This document shows, piece after piece, positions 36,519 through 45,088 of a DNA stretch of 54,341 bases. A program made the position numbers and the translations under genes. The DNA comes from Gammaproteobacteria bacterium (GTDB taxonomy: Bacteria; Pseudomonadota; Gammaproteobacteria; Pseudomonadales; Azotimanducaceae), in the NCBI GenBank assembly GCA_009845835.1, contig VXYV01000063.1, forward strand, positions 1 to 54,341, given 5' to 3'. The notes beneath the pieces were generated by a model, which ran no database searches, was not told the origin of the DNA, and worked only from the letters and a program-made list of their open reading frames with translations. The number at the start of each line of letters is the position of its first letter. The first letter of the stretch is position 1.

Positions 36519-37748
36519 TTATACCGGAAACCAACGAGATTCGTACAACTTATGACTACCACCTTGCAGATTACGTGAAACCTTGTCCGAGATCAATAGA
36601 TTTGGTACACTAACTATTTCTTCATCTTGCATCAATAACGGCCAGCCATCGCGCAACCATGGTGGAATTCCCTGTTCCTGAAAAACTGAAGTGAGGCGTT
36701 TGTGCATTCCGCCGATCTGGATTTTCGCTTGCTTCGACTGAATGTCGCTTCGATTCGTGCAACGAAATTTCTCCCCACGAATAAAGCCGCGTTCACTTTC
36801 CGTCCAATCCAGCAACCCGTTTGACAATTCAATACTTTCACCGACGACCACTTCGCTCGGTTTAAACGGTTCCGACGATACCGTAACGTAGAGTTGCTCT
36901 CGATACCGCCGAACGAAGTGCTCAGTGCCGACCTGAATTTCTGGAAGTGCATCTTTCCGTGCATTAATTTGTTTCAGTATCTCGTCGATCTTTGAAGTTT
37001 CTGGATTGATACTGTAACTTAACAGCCACGCACGAATATCTTCCCTTGATAGACCATGCTTAACTGACAGTGGTTTTGGTTCTTGTTCAAGTAGCAAAGG
37101 CCAGTGCAACTGGCTCAAGTTCTTAATGACCGAAGGAAAGCGCGTTTCGATATCCGGTATTAGTTTATGTCGAATCCAGTTTCGGTCAAAACTTTGGTCG
37201 AGATTGCCTTCATCTTCAATCCAGTTCAATTTGTGCTCGAGGGCGTAGTTAAGTAATTCATGCTTGGGCAATTGGAGGAAGGGACGAATTAGATAACCTT
37301 GTCCTAGCTGGCGTCTAAATGGAATACCGATTACGGCACGACCCGTAAAAAGTTGCCATAACCGAGTCTCAACCACATCATTCCGATGGTGCGCAGTCAA
37401 GACCACTTCATTCTCCCCCTTCAGTCGTTCTTCGAAATACTTGTACCTTTGGAGACGTGCTTGCATTTCAAGGTTTCCGGCCGCGATCGTCGTGGATACG
37501 ACAACGAGTTCGATTCCTAACTTTGTGGCAGTATCATGACAGTGCTCTTCCCACTGTGTCGCTAGGGGAGAAATGTTGTGATTGACGTGGAGAGCTTTAC
37601 ATCTGTCGATGCCGAAATAATGAATACATGCGTGAACTAAAGCCGTTGAATCTAATCCACCACTCCAACCAATCCAAATGGTTCCCTTGCGTGGAAATTC
37701 GGTAGTTTTAAGTGTTTCTTGAACCGCAGCTTGAGCTTGGGAAATCAA
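36519..37748 (-). CDS. tilS: tRNA(Ile)-lysidine synthase
   Basis: TilS converts cytidine 34 of tRNA-Ile(CAU) to lysidine so that it reads AUA. The PP-loop SGGLDST lies at about 29-35; VLTAHHRNDVVETRLWQ and NWIRHKLIP follow in the N-terminal domain; the C-terminal substrate-binding region (KRLTSVFQEQGIPPWLRD) is present. Length 409. It lies upstream of pyrG in the same orientation, as in other gammaproteobacteria; accA, often adjacent, is missing. Confidence 0.96.
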   Translation of the reverse strand: MISQAQAAVQETLKTTEFPRKGTIWIGWSGGLDSTALVHACIHYFGIDRCKALHVNHNISPLATQWEEHCHDTATKLGIELVVVSTTIAAGNLEMQARLQRYKYFEERLKGENEVVLTAHHRNDVVETRLWQLFTGRAVIGIPFRRQLGQGYLIRPFLQLPKHELLNYALEHKLNWIEDEGNLDQSFDRNWIRHKLIPDIETRFPSVIKNLSQLHWPLLLEQEPKPLSVKHGLSREDIRAWLLSYSINPETSKIDEILKQINARKDALPEIQVGTEHFVRRYREQLYVTVSSEPFKPSEVVVGESIELSNGLLDWTESERGFIRGEKFRCTNRSDIQSKQAKIQIGGMHKRLTSVFQEQGIPPWLRDGWPLLMQDEEIVSVPNLLISDKVSRNLQGGSHKLYESRWFPV

Positions 37749-37923
37749 CGATCTACTCGGACTAAGTGAGAACGATCAATTTTAAGATTCGCGCACCGTA
37801 CACGACTGTCTTAATTTGAAAACGAAGTAAGGACTTTATAGAAACTGTTTTTGGTCCTATTTCATTTTCTCGTGGTTAAGGTATCGCAGACGAGTTTGAC
37901 CTCAACCAATCCAAATTAAGCGA

Positions 37924-38253
37924 CTAACTCTGTTCGTGTTCTTTTGGTATCAGAACTACATACTGCCTTTCAATTTCACGATGAAATTGTTTCGGTAGTC
38001 GATACCAATCTCGAACTTCAACTAGGAAGGGGATCATGGATTCAGTTAGTGCGTGCTTCAGCGAAATCAATTGCTCGGTTGGGATTTTAGCTAAATCTGG
38101 TGTTCTGAGTACTAAGTCGAGGTCGCTACCATCAAAGCTTCGACCGTTCACGCGACTGCCATAAGCCCACACCTCAACACCCGGTACTTTGTCGCTCAAA
38201 ATGGATTCAATCATATCCCGATGTCTTGCCGACAAGTGAAGATGTTCAGCCAT
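37924..38253 (-). CDS. MNT-type minimal nucleotidyltransferase (antitoxin-like)
   Basis: The GS-x-x-x-G-...-S-D-x-D motif is intact: GSRVNGRSFDGSDLDLVL (residues 32-49). The 109-residue length is that of stand-alone MNT proteins, which pair with HEPN proteins as toxin-antitoxin or as antiphage modules; in studied pairs the MNT enzyme nucleotidylates a tyrosine of the HEPN partner. Its start overlaps the preceding HEPN gene by 8 bases, so the pair is co-translated. The extra His-rich start (MAEHLHLSARHRD) is unremarkable. Confidence 0.92.
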   Translation of the reverse strand: MAEHLHLSARHRDMIESILSDKVPGVEVWAYGSRVNGRSFDGSDLDLVLRTPDLAKIPTEQLISLKHALTESMIPFLVEVRDWYRLPKQFHREIERQYVVLIPKEHEQS

Positions 38254-38671
38254 CGTTTATTCTCTCAATGAGTTCAACGATAGTTTTCGCATCGTCAATG
38301 AAGTTTGGAAGAAACTTAACCGTTTGCTCTGCGTACTCTTCTCCATGTTCGTATACAGAGTCATCTCCAATTTGTCGGTAATGTAGCCACCGTTCAACTG
38401 AATCAACATCTAAGAGATCATGTTTTGCCGCATACCGAAACAGATCTTTAATGGGTAGGTTTGCAGCATAGCTATCACTGGAATAAAAACTCGATACTAC
38501 CTTGCGTAACAAAACGGCACATTGTTCAAGTACCAGTTCAAACTCTTTGATACAAGTTGTTCGGTAGACCTGGTAAAGAGATTGATCACAATTAGTGAGT
38601 TGACTAAGTTCTTCGTGAGCATTCTCTAGTAAAGTGATGCACGTTTGAAAGTTAGAGATGTCAAGTTGCAT
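38246..38671 (-). CDS. HEPN-family protein (HI0074/HepT-like) with altered active motif
   Basis: Partner of the MNT gene it overlaps. The helical fold fits the HI0074-like nucleotidyltransferase substrate-binding family: the N-terminal half, then WLHYRQIGDDSVYEHGEEYA (near residue 100), then LPNFIDDAKTIVELIE. In family members that segment is W-x-x-Y-R-x-x-R-N-x-x-x-H-x-Y-G; here R-N is G-D and H-x-Y is Y-x-H. The RNase triad would be lost, so it may be inactive or use a different residue set. 141 residues; no clear ribosome site before the ATG. Confidence 0.85.
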   Translation of the reverse strand: MQLDISNFQTCITLLENAHEELSQLTNCDQSLYQVYRTTCIKEFELVLEQCAVLLRKVVSSFYSSDSYAANLPIKDLFRYAAKHDLLDVDSVERWLHYRQIGDDSVYEHGEEYAEQTVKFLPNFIDDAKTIVELIERINDG

Positions 38672-39236
38672 GGAAGGATTTTCGCTTTGAACAGCATATC
38701 CGAATATTTGTTCAGACAGTTAAAGAGTTGAACAAATTTCTTTGTGTCCGTGCTGAGTTTTTTCTTCTTAAGTAACCGTCGTTTATTCTACCAAAAAGAT
38801 TATTGAGTATCACCTGATTCGAGACCTTTAGTGATGCGTCATTTACAATTGAACCAGACTACTATGTACGTATTTGGCTAAGCTTGGCTTAGCGTTTGCC
38901 CTATGCCTTAAGTATCTCCAAGACTGAAGTCATAGTAACCGGCGCTAGTTCGCAAGTTGAGTCTCGATGAGCATGCGGCAACATTGCGACCGTCGTCTCC
39001 CATAAAATTGAGAACGCTAGGAAAGACCCGTGATGAATCGGCCTAGGATTAGCGAGTAAGCATCACGTAAAGTAACGCATCGCATTACGTTGTGCGTCAG
39101 ATCGCTACCAAATTTGACATCACGGTAGAACGGTAGTAAACTAAAAAAATGGATAAGACTTTCTAAATAGTACGCTGATGTTCCTATTAGGATCGTTAAA
39201 CCTGTCCAATTCCGAAGTCAAATTGAGGATCAAGTC
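38672..39236. other. Intergenic region between the HEPN gene and the DUF262 gene, with a strong hairpin
   Basis: No gene of merit. GCTAAGC (38877-38883), TTG, GCTTAGC (38887-38893) is a perfect 7-bp hairpin without a T-run. Further on, GTAACGCATCGCATTAC (about 39075) is a near-palindrome that may be a regulatory site. The region must hold divergent promoters. Confidence 0.4.
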
Positions 39237-41342
39237 ATGAGAGCAATCAACGGTCAATTTACCGAAATAATCAACGGAAATAAGCAATTCCGAATTCCCG
39301 TATTTCAAAGAGATTTCAGCTGGAGCAAAGAACAATGGAAACAATTGTGGCGAGATATATTGGACACGAGTTCCGCGCATAACGACAACACACACTTTAT
39401 GGGTTCAATCGTCTACATTGGGGTAGAGGTAGGTGCTGCATTTTCTCGCTGGTTGATGATTGATGGCCAGCAACGGCTGACAACATTGACATTGCTCTTG
39501 ATCGCGTTGCGCGATCACATCAACGAGTCGAAATGGGTGGGCGACGAGGATGGGCCAACAGCAGAAAAAATTGAAGCTTATTACTTAAAAAATGTTCACG
39601 AGTCAGGCGAAAGGCAGTACAAACTTGTACTGCGTCCCAAGGATAACCCCACACTCCAGAGTTTACTTGCGAGACAGACTTTGAATGAAATTGACAGCAC
39701 ATCGGACTTACTGATCGAAGCATACCAATATTTCCGATCAGTTCTCCAAGACCCCGCTTGCAATATAGAGTACGTCTACCAAGGTATTGCCAGACTAAAC
39801 ATTGTTGACGTCACTCTTGAACGAGGAAAAGACAATCCACAGCTCGTGTTTGAAAGTATGAATTCAACAGGAGTTGACTTGAGCCAAAGCGATTTGGTTC
39901 GAAATTATCTGCTGATGGGTCTCGACGAACCAGAACAAATCCGACTATACGATCAGTACTGGAGCAAAATCGAGTTCTACTTTCGAACTTCAGGAGGTGC
40001 GTTGGATGGGTTCCTCCGCGATTACATGGCCCTCAAACGAGATTTAACGCAACAGATTCGTCTGGATCGAGTCTATTTTGAGTTTAAATCTTTTCTAGTA
40101 CACGAACTGTCGACTTCCTTGGAGGAACTGCTAGTGGACCTCGTGCGCGTTGCTAGAAATTATGCTTCGTTTTTGGGGATTGCAGAAGCTGCACATGCAT
40201 GGATCAACGAACCCATCGGGCACATGAGATCATTGAATATAACCCAAGGGGTGTTGATCATGAGACTCTATGACTTTCACGAACAGAAATTGCTGTCCCA
40301 AGACGACTTCATTGACTCTGTCAAATTAATCGAAAGTTACCTCCTACGCCGAGCTGTTATGAGTTTACAAACTCGAGGTTATTGGTCAGTATTTGCAAGA
40401 GTTGCTCATCAACTTCACTCAGATTCAGTTTTCGAATCATTACAGGTGGAATTTGCACGACTTAGAGGAACTTATCGATTTCCAAGTGACGAAGAATTTC
40501 GGAGAGCATTGAAAGAAAATGATCTTTACGGATTGCGAGCATGTAAGCACGTGCTTGACCGACTCGAAAACGCGGGTCAAGGAGAGCCGAGCCCCGTAAA
40601 TGACTATTCGATCGAGCATATCATGCCTCAAAACATTGATAGCGTAACAACGTGGAAGACCATGCTGGGTGAGAATTGGCGAGAATGTCATGAGACATAC
40701 GTGCATCGGTTGGGCAATCTTACACTAACAGCATACAACCCCCGTTATTCAAACCGCTCATTCAAAGAGAAGAAAACTATAGGTGGCGGATTTCTGTACA
40801 GTGCGGTTCGCTTGAACCAAGATGTCCGAAACGAAGAAGAGTGGACAGCGGAGCAAATCAAAGCACGGACAGAGCAGCTAACCGTGCAGGCGCTACAAGT
40901 GTGGCCACACCTTAATGCTGATGAGAAGCTCATTCAAGAGGCAGATATTCGTGAATTGAAAGAGCGAGCCGCACAGCGTAATGTAGACGATCTGAAAATG
41001 AGCAACAAGGTCAGACAATTGCTCGTCAAGATCCTAGAGGAGACTCGTGGCATATTGGTGGACCTCATTGAGATAATTGAGAACAGGTCAGTGTGTTGCT
41101 ATGGACCAGAGTTTTTTGCAGAACTGATGCCCATGAAAGGAAATGTCAGGGCCATTCTTCCCTTGGAGTTAAGTGAGATAAAGGAAACTGAAAGGTTGAC
41201 GGTGCATGATACATCTACATGGAAATTTGTGCCAAACCGAGTACATGTAGATAGCAATTTGGTAGTCGATGTAAGGTGTTTAGAAGCAGTCCCCCCATTG
41301 GTACAGATGATCCGACAAGCATTCGATGAATCTCGAAAGTAG
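39237..41342 (+). CDS. DUF262-DUF1524 protein (GmrSD-like restriction enzyme)
   Basis: The N-terminal DUF262 part has FRIPVFQRDFSWSKEQW (about 18-34) and MIDGQQRLTTLTLL (about 75-88), the ParB-like nucleotide-binding motifs of GmrS. The DUF1524 HNH nuclease part follows: YSIEHIMPQN (about 457-466) and VHRLGNLTLTAYN with NRSFKEKK. Together these form a GmrSD-type modification-dependent (type IV) restriction enzyme in one chain. After the HNH part come about 150 further residues with no recognised motif. GAGG lies 8 bases before the ATG at 39237. It stands alone, so it should act against modified phage DNA without a partner. Length 701. Confidence 0.9.
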   Translation: MRAINGQFTEIINGNKQFRIPVFQRDFSWSKEQWKQLWRDILDTSSAHNDNTHFMGSIVYIGVEVGAAFSRWLMIDGQQRLTTLTLLLIALRDHINESKWVGDEDGPTAEKIEAYYLKNVHESGERQYKLVLRPKDNPTLQSLLARQTLNEIDSTSDLLIEAYQYFRSVLQDPACNIEYVYQGIARLNIVDVTLERGKDNPQLVFESMNSTGVDLSQSDLVRNYLLMGLDEPEQIRLYDQYWSKIEFYFRTSGGALDGFLRDYMALKRDLTQQIRLDRVYFEFKSFLVHELSTSLEELLVDLVRVARNYASFLGIAEAAHAWINEPIGHMRSLNITQGVLIMRLYDFHEQKLLSQDDFIDSVKLIESYLLRRAVMSLQTRGYWSVFARVAHQLHSDSVFESLQVEFARLRGTYRFPSDEEFRRALKENDLYGLRACKHVLDRLENAGQGEPSPVNDYSIEHIMPQNIDSVTTWKTMLGENWRECHETYVHRLGNLTLTAYNPRYSNRSFKEKKTIGGGFLYSAVRLNQDVRNEEEWTAEQIKARTEQLTVQALQVWPHLNADEKLIQEADIRELKERAAQRNVDDLKMSNKVRQLLVKILEETRGILVDLIEIIENRSVCCYGPEFFAELMPMKGNVRAILPLELSEIKETERLTVHDTSTWKFVPNRVHVDSNLVVDVRCLEAVPPLVQMIRQAFDESRK

Positions 41343-41828
41343 TTCTTGGAACTAACGCCTCATTCATACGAAAACTCGGGAGAAAATGTTATTTTGTCAA
41401 ATACGGTACTACTCCATGACGGCATGTGCAACAACATCAATGAGAGTTACAGAACAATCCAATGAATACCTCATTTGAGCGTAGGTCTCGCACTGAACAG
41501 TCTGTATATAAACACACTGTGTATTATCATAACTCTGAGATAACCTCCTTATGTTTCTTCTACAACAGCCTCCACGTCTAACAAGCACAACTCGTTAAAA
41601 TTTCACGGTTACAGCAAAACCTCCTCCAAAATAGCAGTTTTCACTTACCTTGAGCTGTCAATACTTCGGGAATAACTACTGAAAGTTTTGTACTATATAA
41701 AAAATGTAAAAATTCTATCCGTTTGGGAGTATTGGAACTTTGTTTTTACGGGTGCGTGTTTGATTAAATACCCTTTGGAGATTAACAGGGTCTGCGTCGG
41801 TTGTGGGGACAGGTTGTGGGTATAGACC
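41343..41828. other. Region upstream of the hsd operon with a tandem 9-base repeat
   Basis: GGTTGTGGG occurs at 41799-41807 and again at 41812-41820, 13 bases apart and ending 8 bases before the hsdM start; this could be a regulator site or affect ribosome access. The DUF262 stop lies within a hairpin TAGTTC-TTG-GAACTA (41340-41354). An AT-rich tract (TACTATATAAAAAATG near 41690-41706) may contain the promoter, but no clear pair of boxes was found. No gene is seen. Confidence 0.4.
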
Positions 41829-43838
41829 ATGGATAAAAATAGTCAAAGACACAGCGGATTCATCTGGTCAATAGCAGAAATCCTACGTGGCGACTACAAA
41901 CAATCTGAGTACGGAAAGGTCATTCTACCCTTCGTATTACTACGGCGACTCGATTGCCTTCTCACGGATTCAAAGGAGAACGTGCTAGACGCTGCTAAAG
42001 ATCTTCCTGAAACCATGGACGAGGAACCGCGCAATATCGTTCTCTTCCAAGCTTCAGGCTACAGGGTCTACAACCTGTCTCAATTCACGTTTGAGAAGAT
42101 CCTGGGGCAAGAACCTGAACAATTGCACCAAAACCTCATCGACTACATCAGCAAATTCTCTGAAAACGTGCGCGACATTCTTCTAGATAAATTTTTGTTT
42201 GCAGAGCAGCTGAAGCGGCTGAACGACTGTCGCATCTTGTGGAATGTATTTGAGCGATTCTGCACAGTGGATTTGCATCCTGATAGAGTATCGAATCACG
42301 ACATGGGCTACATCTTTGAGGAACTAATAAGGAGATTCTCTGAAATTTCAAACGAAACAGCAGGCGAGCATTTCACGCCTCGTGAAGTGATTAGACTAAT
42401 CGTGGAAATGCTTCTCGTAAACGACAAGGACAAAGTCTCACGACCGGGAACCATCCGACAGGTCTACGACCCTGCATGCGGTACTGGTGGAATGCTGACT
42501 CAGACTGAACAGGTCTTGACGGAATACAACGAAGGCATCAGGGTTGAGCTCTACGGTCAGGAACTGAATCCAGAATCCTTTGGAATCTGCAAATCGGACA
42601 TGCTTGTCAAAGGACACGACCCCGAACAGATTGCGTTCGGGAACACACTTACGGACGATGCCCACCGAGATCGGAGCTTCCACTATATTCTATCCAATCC
42701 TCCTTATGGTGTCGAATGGAAAAAGTATAGGGAACCAATTGAATCCGAAGCTGACAACCTGGGATTTGAAGGTCGATTCGGAGCTGGTACTCCAAGAATT
42801 TCCGACGGTCAACTTCTGTTTCTACAGCACATGATCTCCAAAATGCGAGACGAAGAAGATGGGTCTCGAATCGGCATTGTCATGAACGGGTCCCCCTTGT
42901 TTTCAGGCGGAGCAAGCTCCGGCGAGAGCGAAATCCGACGTTGGATGCTGGAACATGATTGGGTGGAGTGCATTGTGGCACTACCTACAGACCTCTTCTA
43001 CAACACCGGCATCCAAACCTATGTTTGGCTTCTTACCAACCGAAAACAGCAGGAACGACTCGGCAAGGTGCAACTCATAGACGCGTCGGGCGAACGGTTC
43101 TGGAAATCCATGCGCAAGTCATTAGGAAACAAGCGACGGGAGATTCCCGATAAAGCTCGTGCAGAAATCGTAACAATCTATTCGGATTTTATCAATGGCA
43201 ATGGTGGTAAAAGCGAAATTTCTCGTGTTTTCGACTCTACAGACTTTGGCTATCGAGAAATACGCGTAGAGCGCCCGTTGCGACTCAATTTTCAGGTCGC
43301 AGATGAACGCTTAGGTAGATTGGAATATCAGAAGACATACGCGAGACTTGATGACCCCACAAAGAAGACGATTGGATTGGCACTGGCCTCAATCAACGAT
43401 GACGTCTATGTCGAACGCGAATCGTTCGAATCCATCTTGAACACGGCACTAGAGAAAGTACACCTGAAACTCAGAGCGCCGGTATGGAAAGCGTTACTTA
43501 CCTCACTGTCTGAACGCGATGAAAGCGCTGGCGTTTGTCGAGACAAGAATGGGAACATTGAACCCGACCCAGAACTACGAGACCATGAACTTGTGCCTCT
43601 GCTGGAAGATTGGCTAACATACTTTAAACGAGAGGTGAAACCATTCGTACAGGACGCATGGGTTGACGAACAATACACGGATCAGAAGGATGGGAACGTG
43701 GGACGTGTGGGTTATGAAATCAACTTTAACCGTTACTTTTATAAGTACATTCCCCCAAGACCACTTGAAGAAATCAACGCCGAGTTAGTAACACTGGAAG
43801 CGGAAATTGGAAAACTACTCAAAGCCACAATATCATGA
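41829..43838 (+). CDS. hsdM: Type I restriction-modification system, DNA methylase subunit HsdM
   Basis: HsdM methylates adenine in the target with HsdS and forms the restriction complex with HsdR. The N-terminal helical HsdM_N domain has WSIAEILRGDYKQSEYGKVI-like sequence; motif I DPACGTGGML lies near 213 and the catalytic NPPYG near 289. Length 669 is somewhat longer than E. coli HsdM because of a C-terminal extension of about 150 residues. The stop overlaps the hsdS start (ATGA). Confidence 0.96.
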   Translation: MDKNSQRHSGFIWSIAEILRGDYKQSEYGKVILPFVLLRRLDCLLTDSKENVLDAAKDLPETMDEEPRNIVLFQASGYRVYNLSQFTFEKILGQEPEQLHQNLIDYISKFSENVRDILLDKFLFAEQLKRLNDCRILWNVFERFCTVDLHPDRVSNHDMGYIFEELIRRFSEISNETAGEHFTPREVIRLIVEMLLVNDKDKVSRPGTIRQVYDPACGTGGMLTQTEQVLTEYNEGIRVELYGQELNPESFGICKSDMLVKGHDPEQIAFGNTLTDDAHRDRSFHYILSNPPYGVEWKKYREPIESEADNLGFEGRFGAGTPRISDGQLLFLQHMISKMRDEEDGSRIGIVMNGSPLFSGGASSGESEIRRWMLEHDWVECIVALPTDLFYNTGIQTYVWLLTNRKQQERLGKVQLIDASGERFWKSMRKSLGNKRREIPDKARAEIVTIYSDFINGNGGKSEISRVFDSTDFGYREIRVERPLRLNFQVADERLGRLEYQKTYARLDDPTKKTIGLALASINDDVYVERESFESILNTALEKVHLKLRAPVWKALLTSLSERDESAGVCRDKNGNIEPDPELRDHELVPLLEDWLTYFKREVKPFVQDAWVDEQYTDQKDGNVGRVGYEINFNRYFYKYIPPRPLEEINAELVTLEAEIGKLLKATIS

Positions 43839-45088
43839 GTTCCAACTCGACTACGCAAAGATTAAAGCATCTTGTAACTAATGTCGTGGAACAAATTACG
43901 GGAGGAAGCGACCGTAGTGACTATGTTGGGTTAGAGGCTATAGAGTCTTGGAGTGGAAGAATTCGGGCTACCCAAACGGGTGGGAAATCAGGCAACAAAT
44001 TCAAACCAGGAGACGTTTTATTTGGAAAACTTAGACCATACTTAGCCAAAGTTGCCGCTCCGAAGTTCTCGGGATACTGCTCAACTGACGCCTTAGTATT
44101 ACGACCTAGTACACGAATCACTACTTCCTTCCTTTTGTATTTACTGATTCAACCCCAAACTATCTCTCGTGTGAGCGCGGCAACTTATGGAGTAAAGATG
44201 CCTCGAGTCTCTTGGGGTTACATCCAAAGTTTAGAATTTTCTATTCCATGCGTAATCCAACAGAAATTAATCACTACATTTCTCGATCACGAAACCTCCC
44301 GAATTGACCAATTAGTCGAGAAAAAGCAGAGGCTTATCGAATTGCTCGATGAGAAACGACATGCCCTGATTACCGCCGCAGTAACTGGTCAGATTGGACT
44401 GACTGGCAACAGTCTTGCTGTTCATGCAGATTGTGAAACTAAGAAACCAATCAAGCATCTGTTTTCTGTTTCTCGCTTGATGGTAAATCCACAGTCCTTC
44501 GGTGAGGCTTTGGTCTTCCACTATAGTTTGCCTGAGTGGCACGAGACAGGGAATGGGAGATTGCAGTCCGTGAAAGAAATTCAAAGTGGAAAAATCTTCA
44601 TTGAAGGTGGAGAGGTATTGGTCTCGAAACTCAATCCGGAAAAAGGGGTCGTCATTCACAGTAAAAAACACGATGTGCCAATACTCTGCTCGTCAGAATT
44701 TATTGTTCTAAAGGCAATTGAAGGTTCTATGCATTCTCGTTTCAGTTATTATCTGATGTCTTCATCTCCAATTCGTGCTTTACTCGAAGCATCAGTGGAG
44801 TCGGTGACCAACAGCCACAAGCGAGCTCGTGTCGATCAATTTCTGAAGCATCGGGTGGATGTCTTAGATTTTGAAGACCAAAAGTATATCGCTGACTTTC
44901 TTGATGTTAGAACTTCACAAATCGACATTCTCACACAGAAAAGCCGATCTTCGATAAAACTGCTTCGTGAATTTCGCTCATCCCTCATCGCAGCGGCTGT
45001 AACCGGTCAAATTGATGTCAATAAATGGTCAAATACAGGTGAAACCGACCGTCGATTAGACCACATTGAAGAGAACAGCGAATTATGA
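43835..45088 (+). CDS. hsdS: Type I restriction-modification system, specificity subunit HsdS
   Basis: HsdS holds two target-recognition domains separated by conserved helical regions. The two conserved regions are visible as a repeat: LLDEKRHALITAAVTGQI (about residue 170-187) and LLREFRSSLIAAAVTGQI (near 380-397). The TRDs themselves (about 1-150 and 200-350) are unlike each other, as expected for a bipartite target. Length 417. Overlaps both neighbours by 4 bases. Confidence 0.95.
   Translation: MSSNSTTQRLKHLVTNVVEQITGGSDRSDYVGLEAIESWSGRIRATQTGGKSGNKFKPGDVLFGKLRPYLAKVAAPKFSGYCSTDALVLRPSTRITTSFLLYLLIQPQTISRVSAATYGVKMPRVSWGYIQSLEFSIPCVIQQKLITTFLDHETSRIDQLVEKKQRLIELLDEKRHALITAAVTGQIGLTGNSLAVHADCETKKPIKHLFSVSRLMVNPQSFGEALVFHYSLPEWHETGNGRLQSVKEIQSGKIFIEGGEVLVSKLNPEKGVVIHSKKHDVPILCSSEFIVLKAIEGSMHSRFSYYLMSSSPIRALLEASVESVTNSHKRARVDQFLKHRVDVLDFEDQKYIADFLDVRTSQIDILTQKSRSSIKLLREFRSSLIAAAVTGQIDVNKWSNTGETDRRLDHIEENSEL

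Noticed and set aside
37924-38253. MNT gene as an aminoglycoside nucleotidyltransferase
   Set aside because: Too short (109 aa) and paired with a HEPN-type partner by an 8-base overlap.
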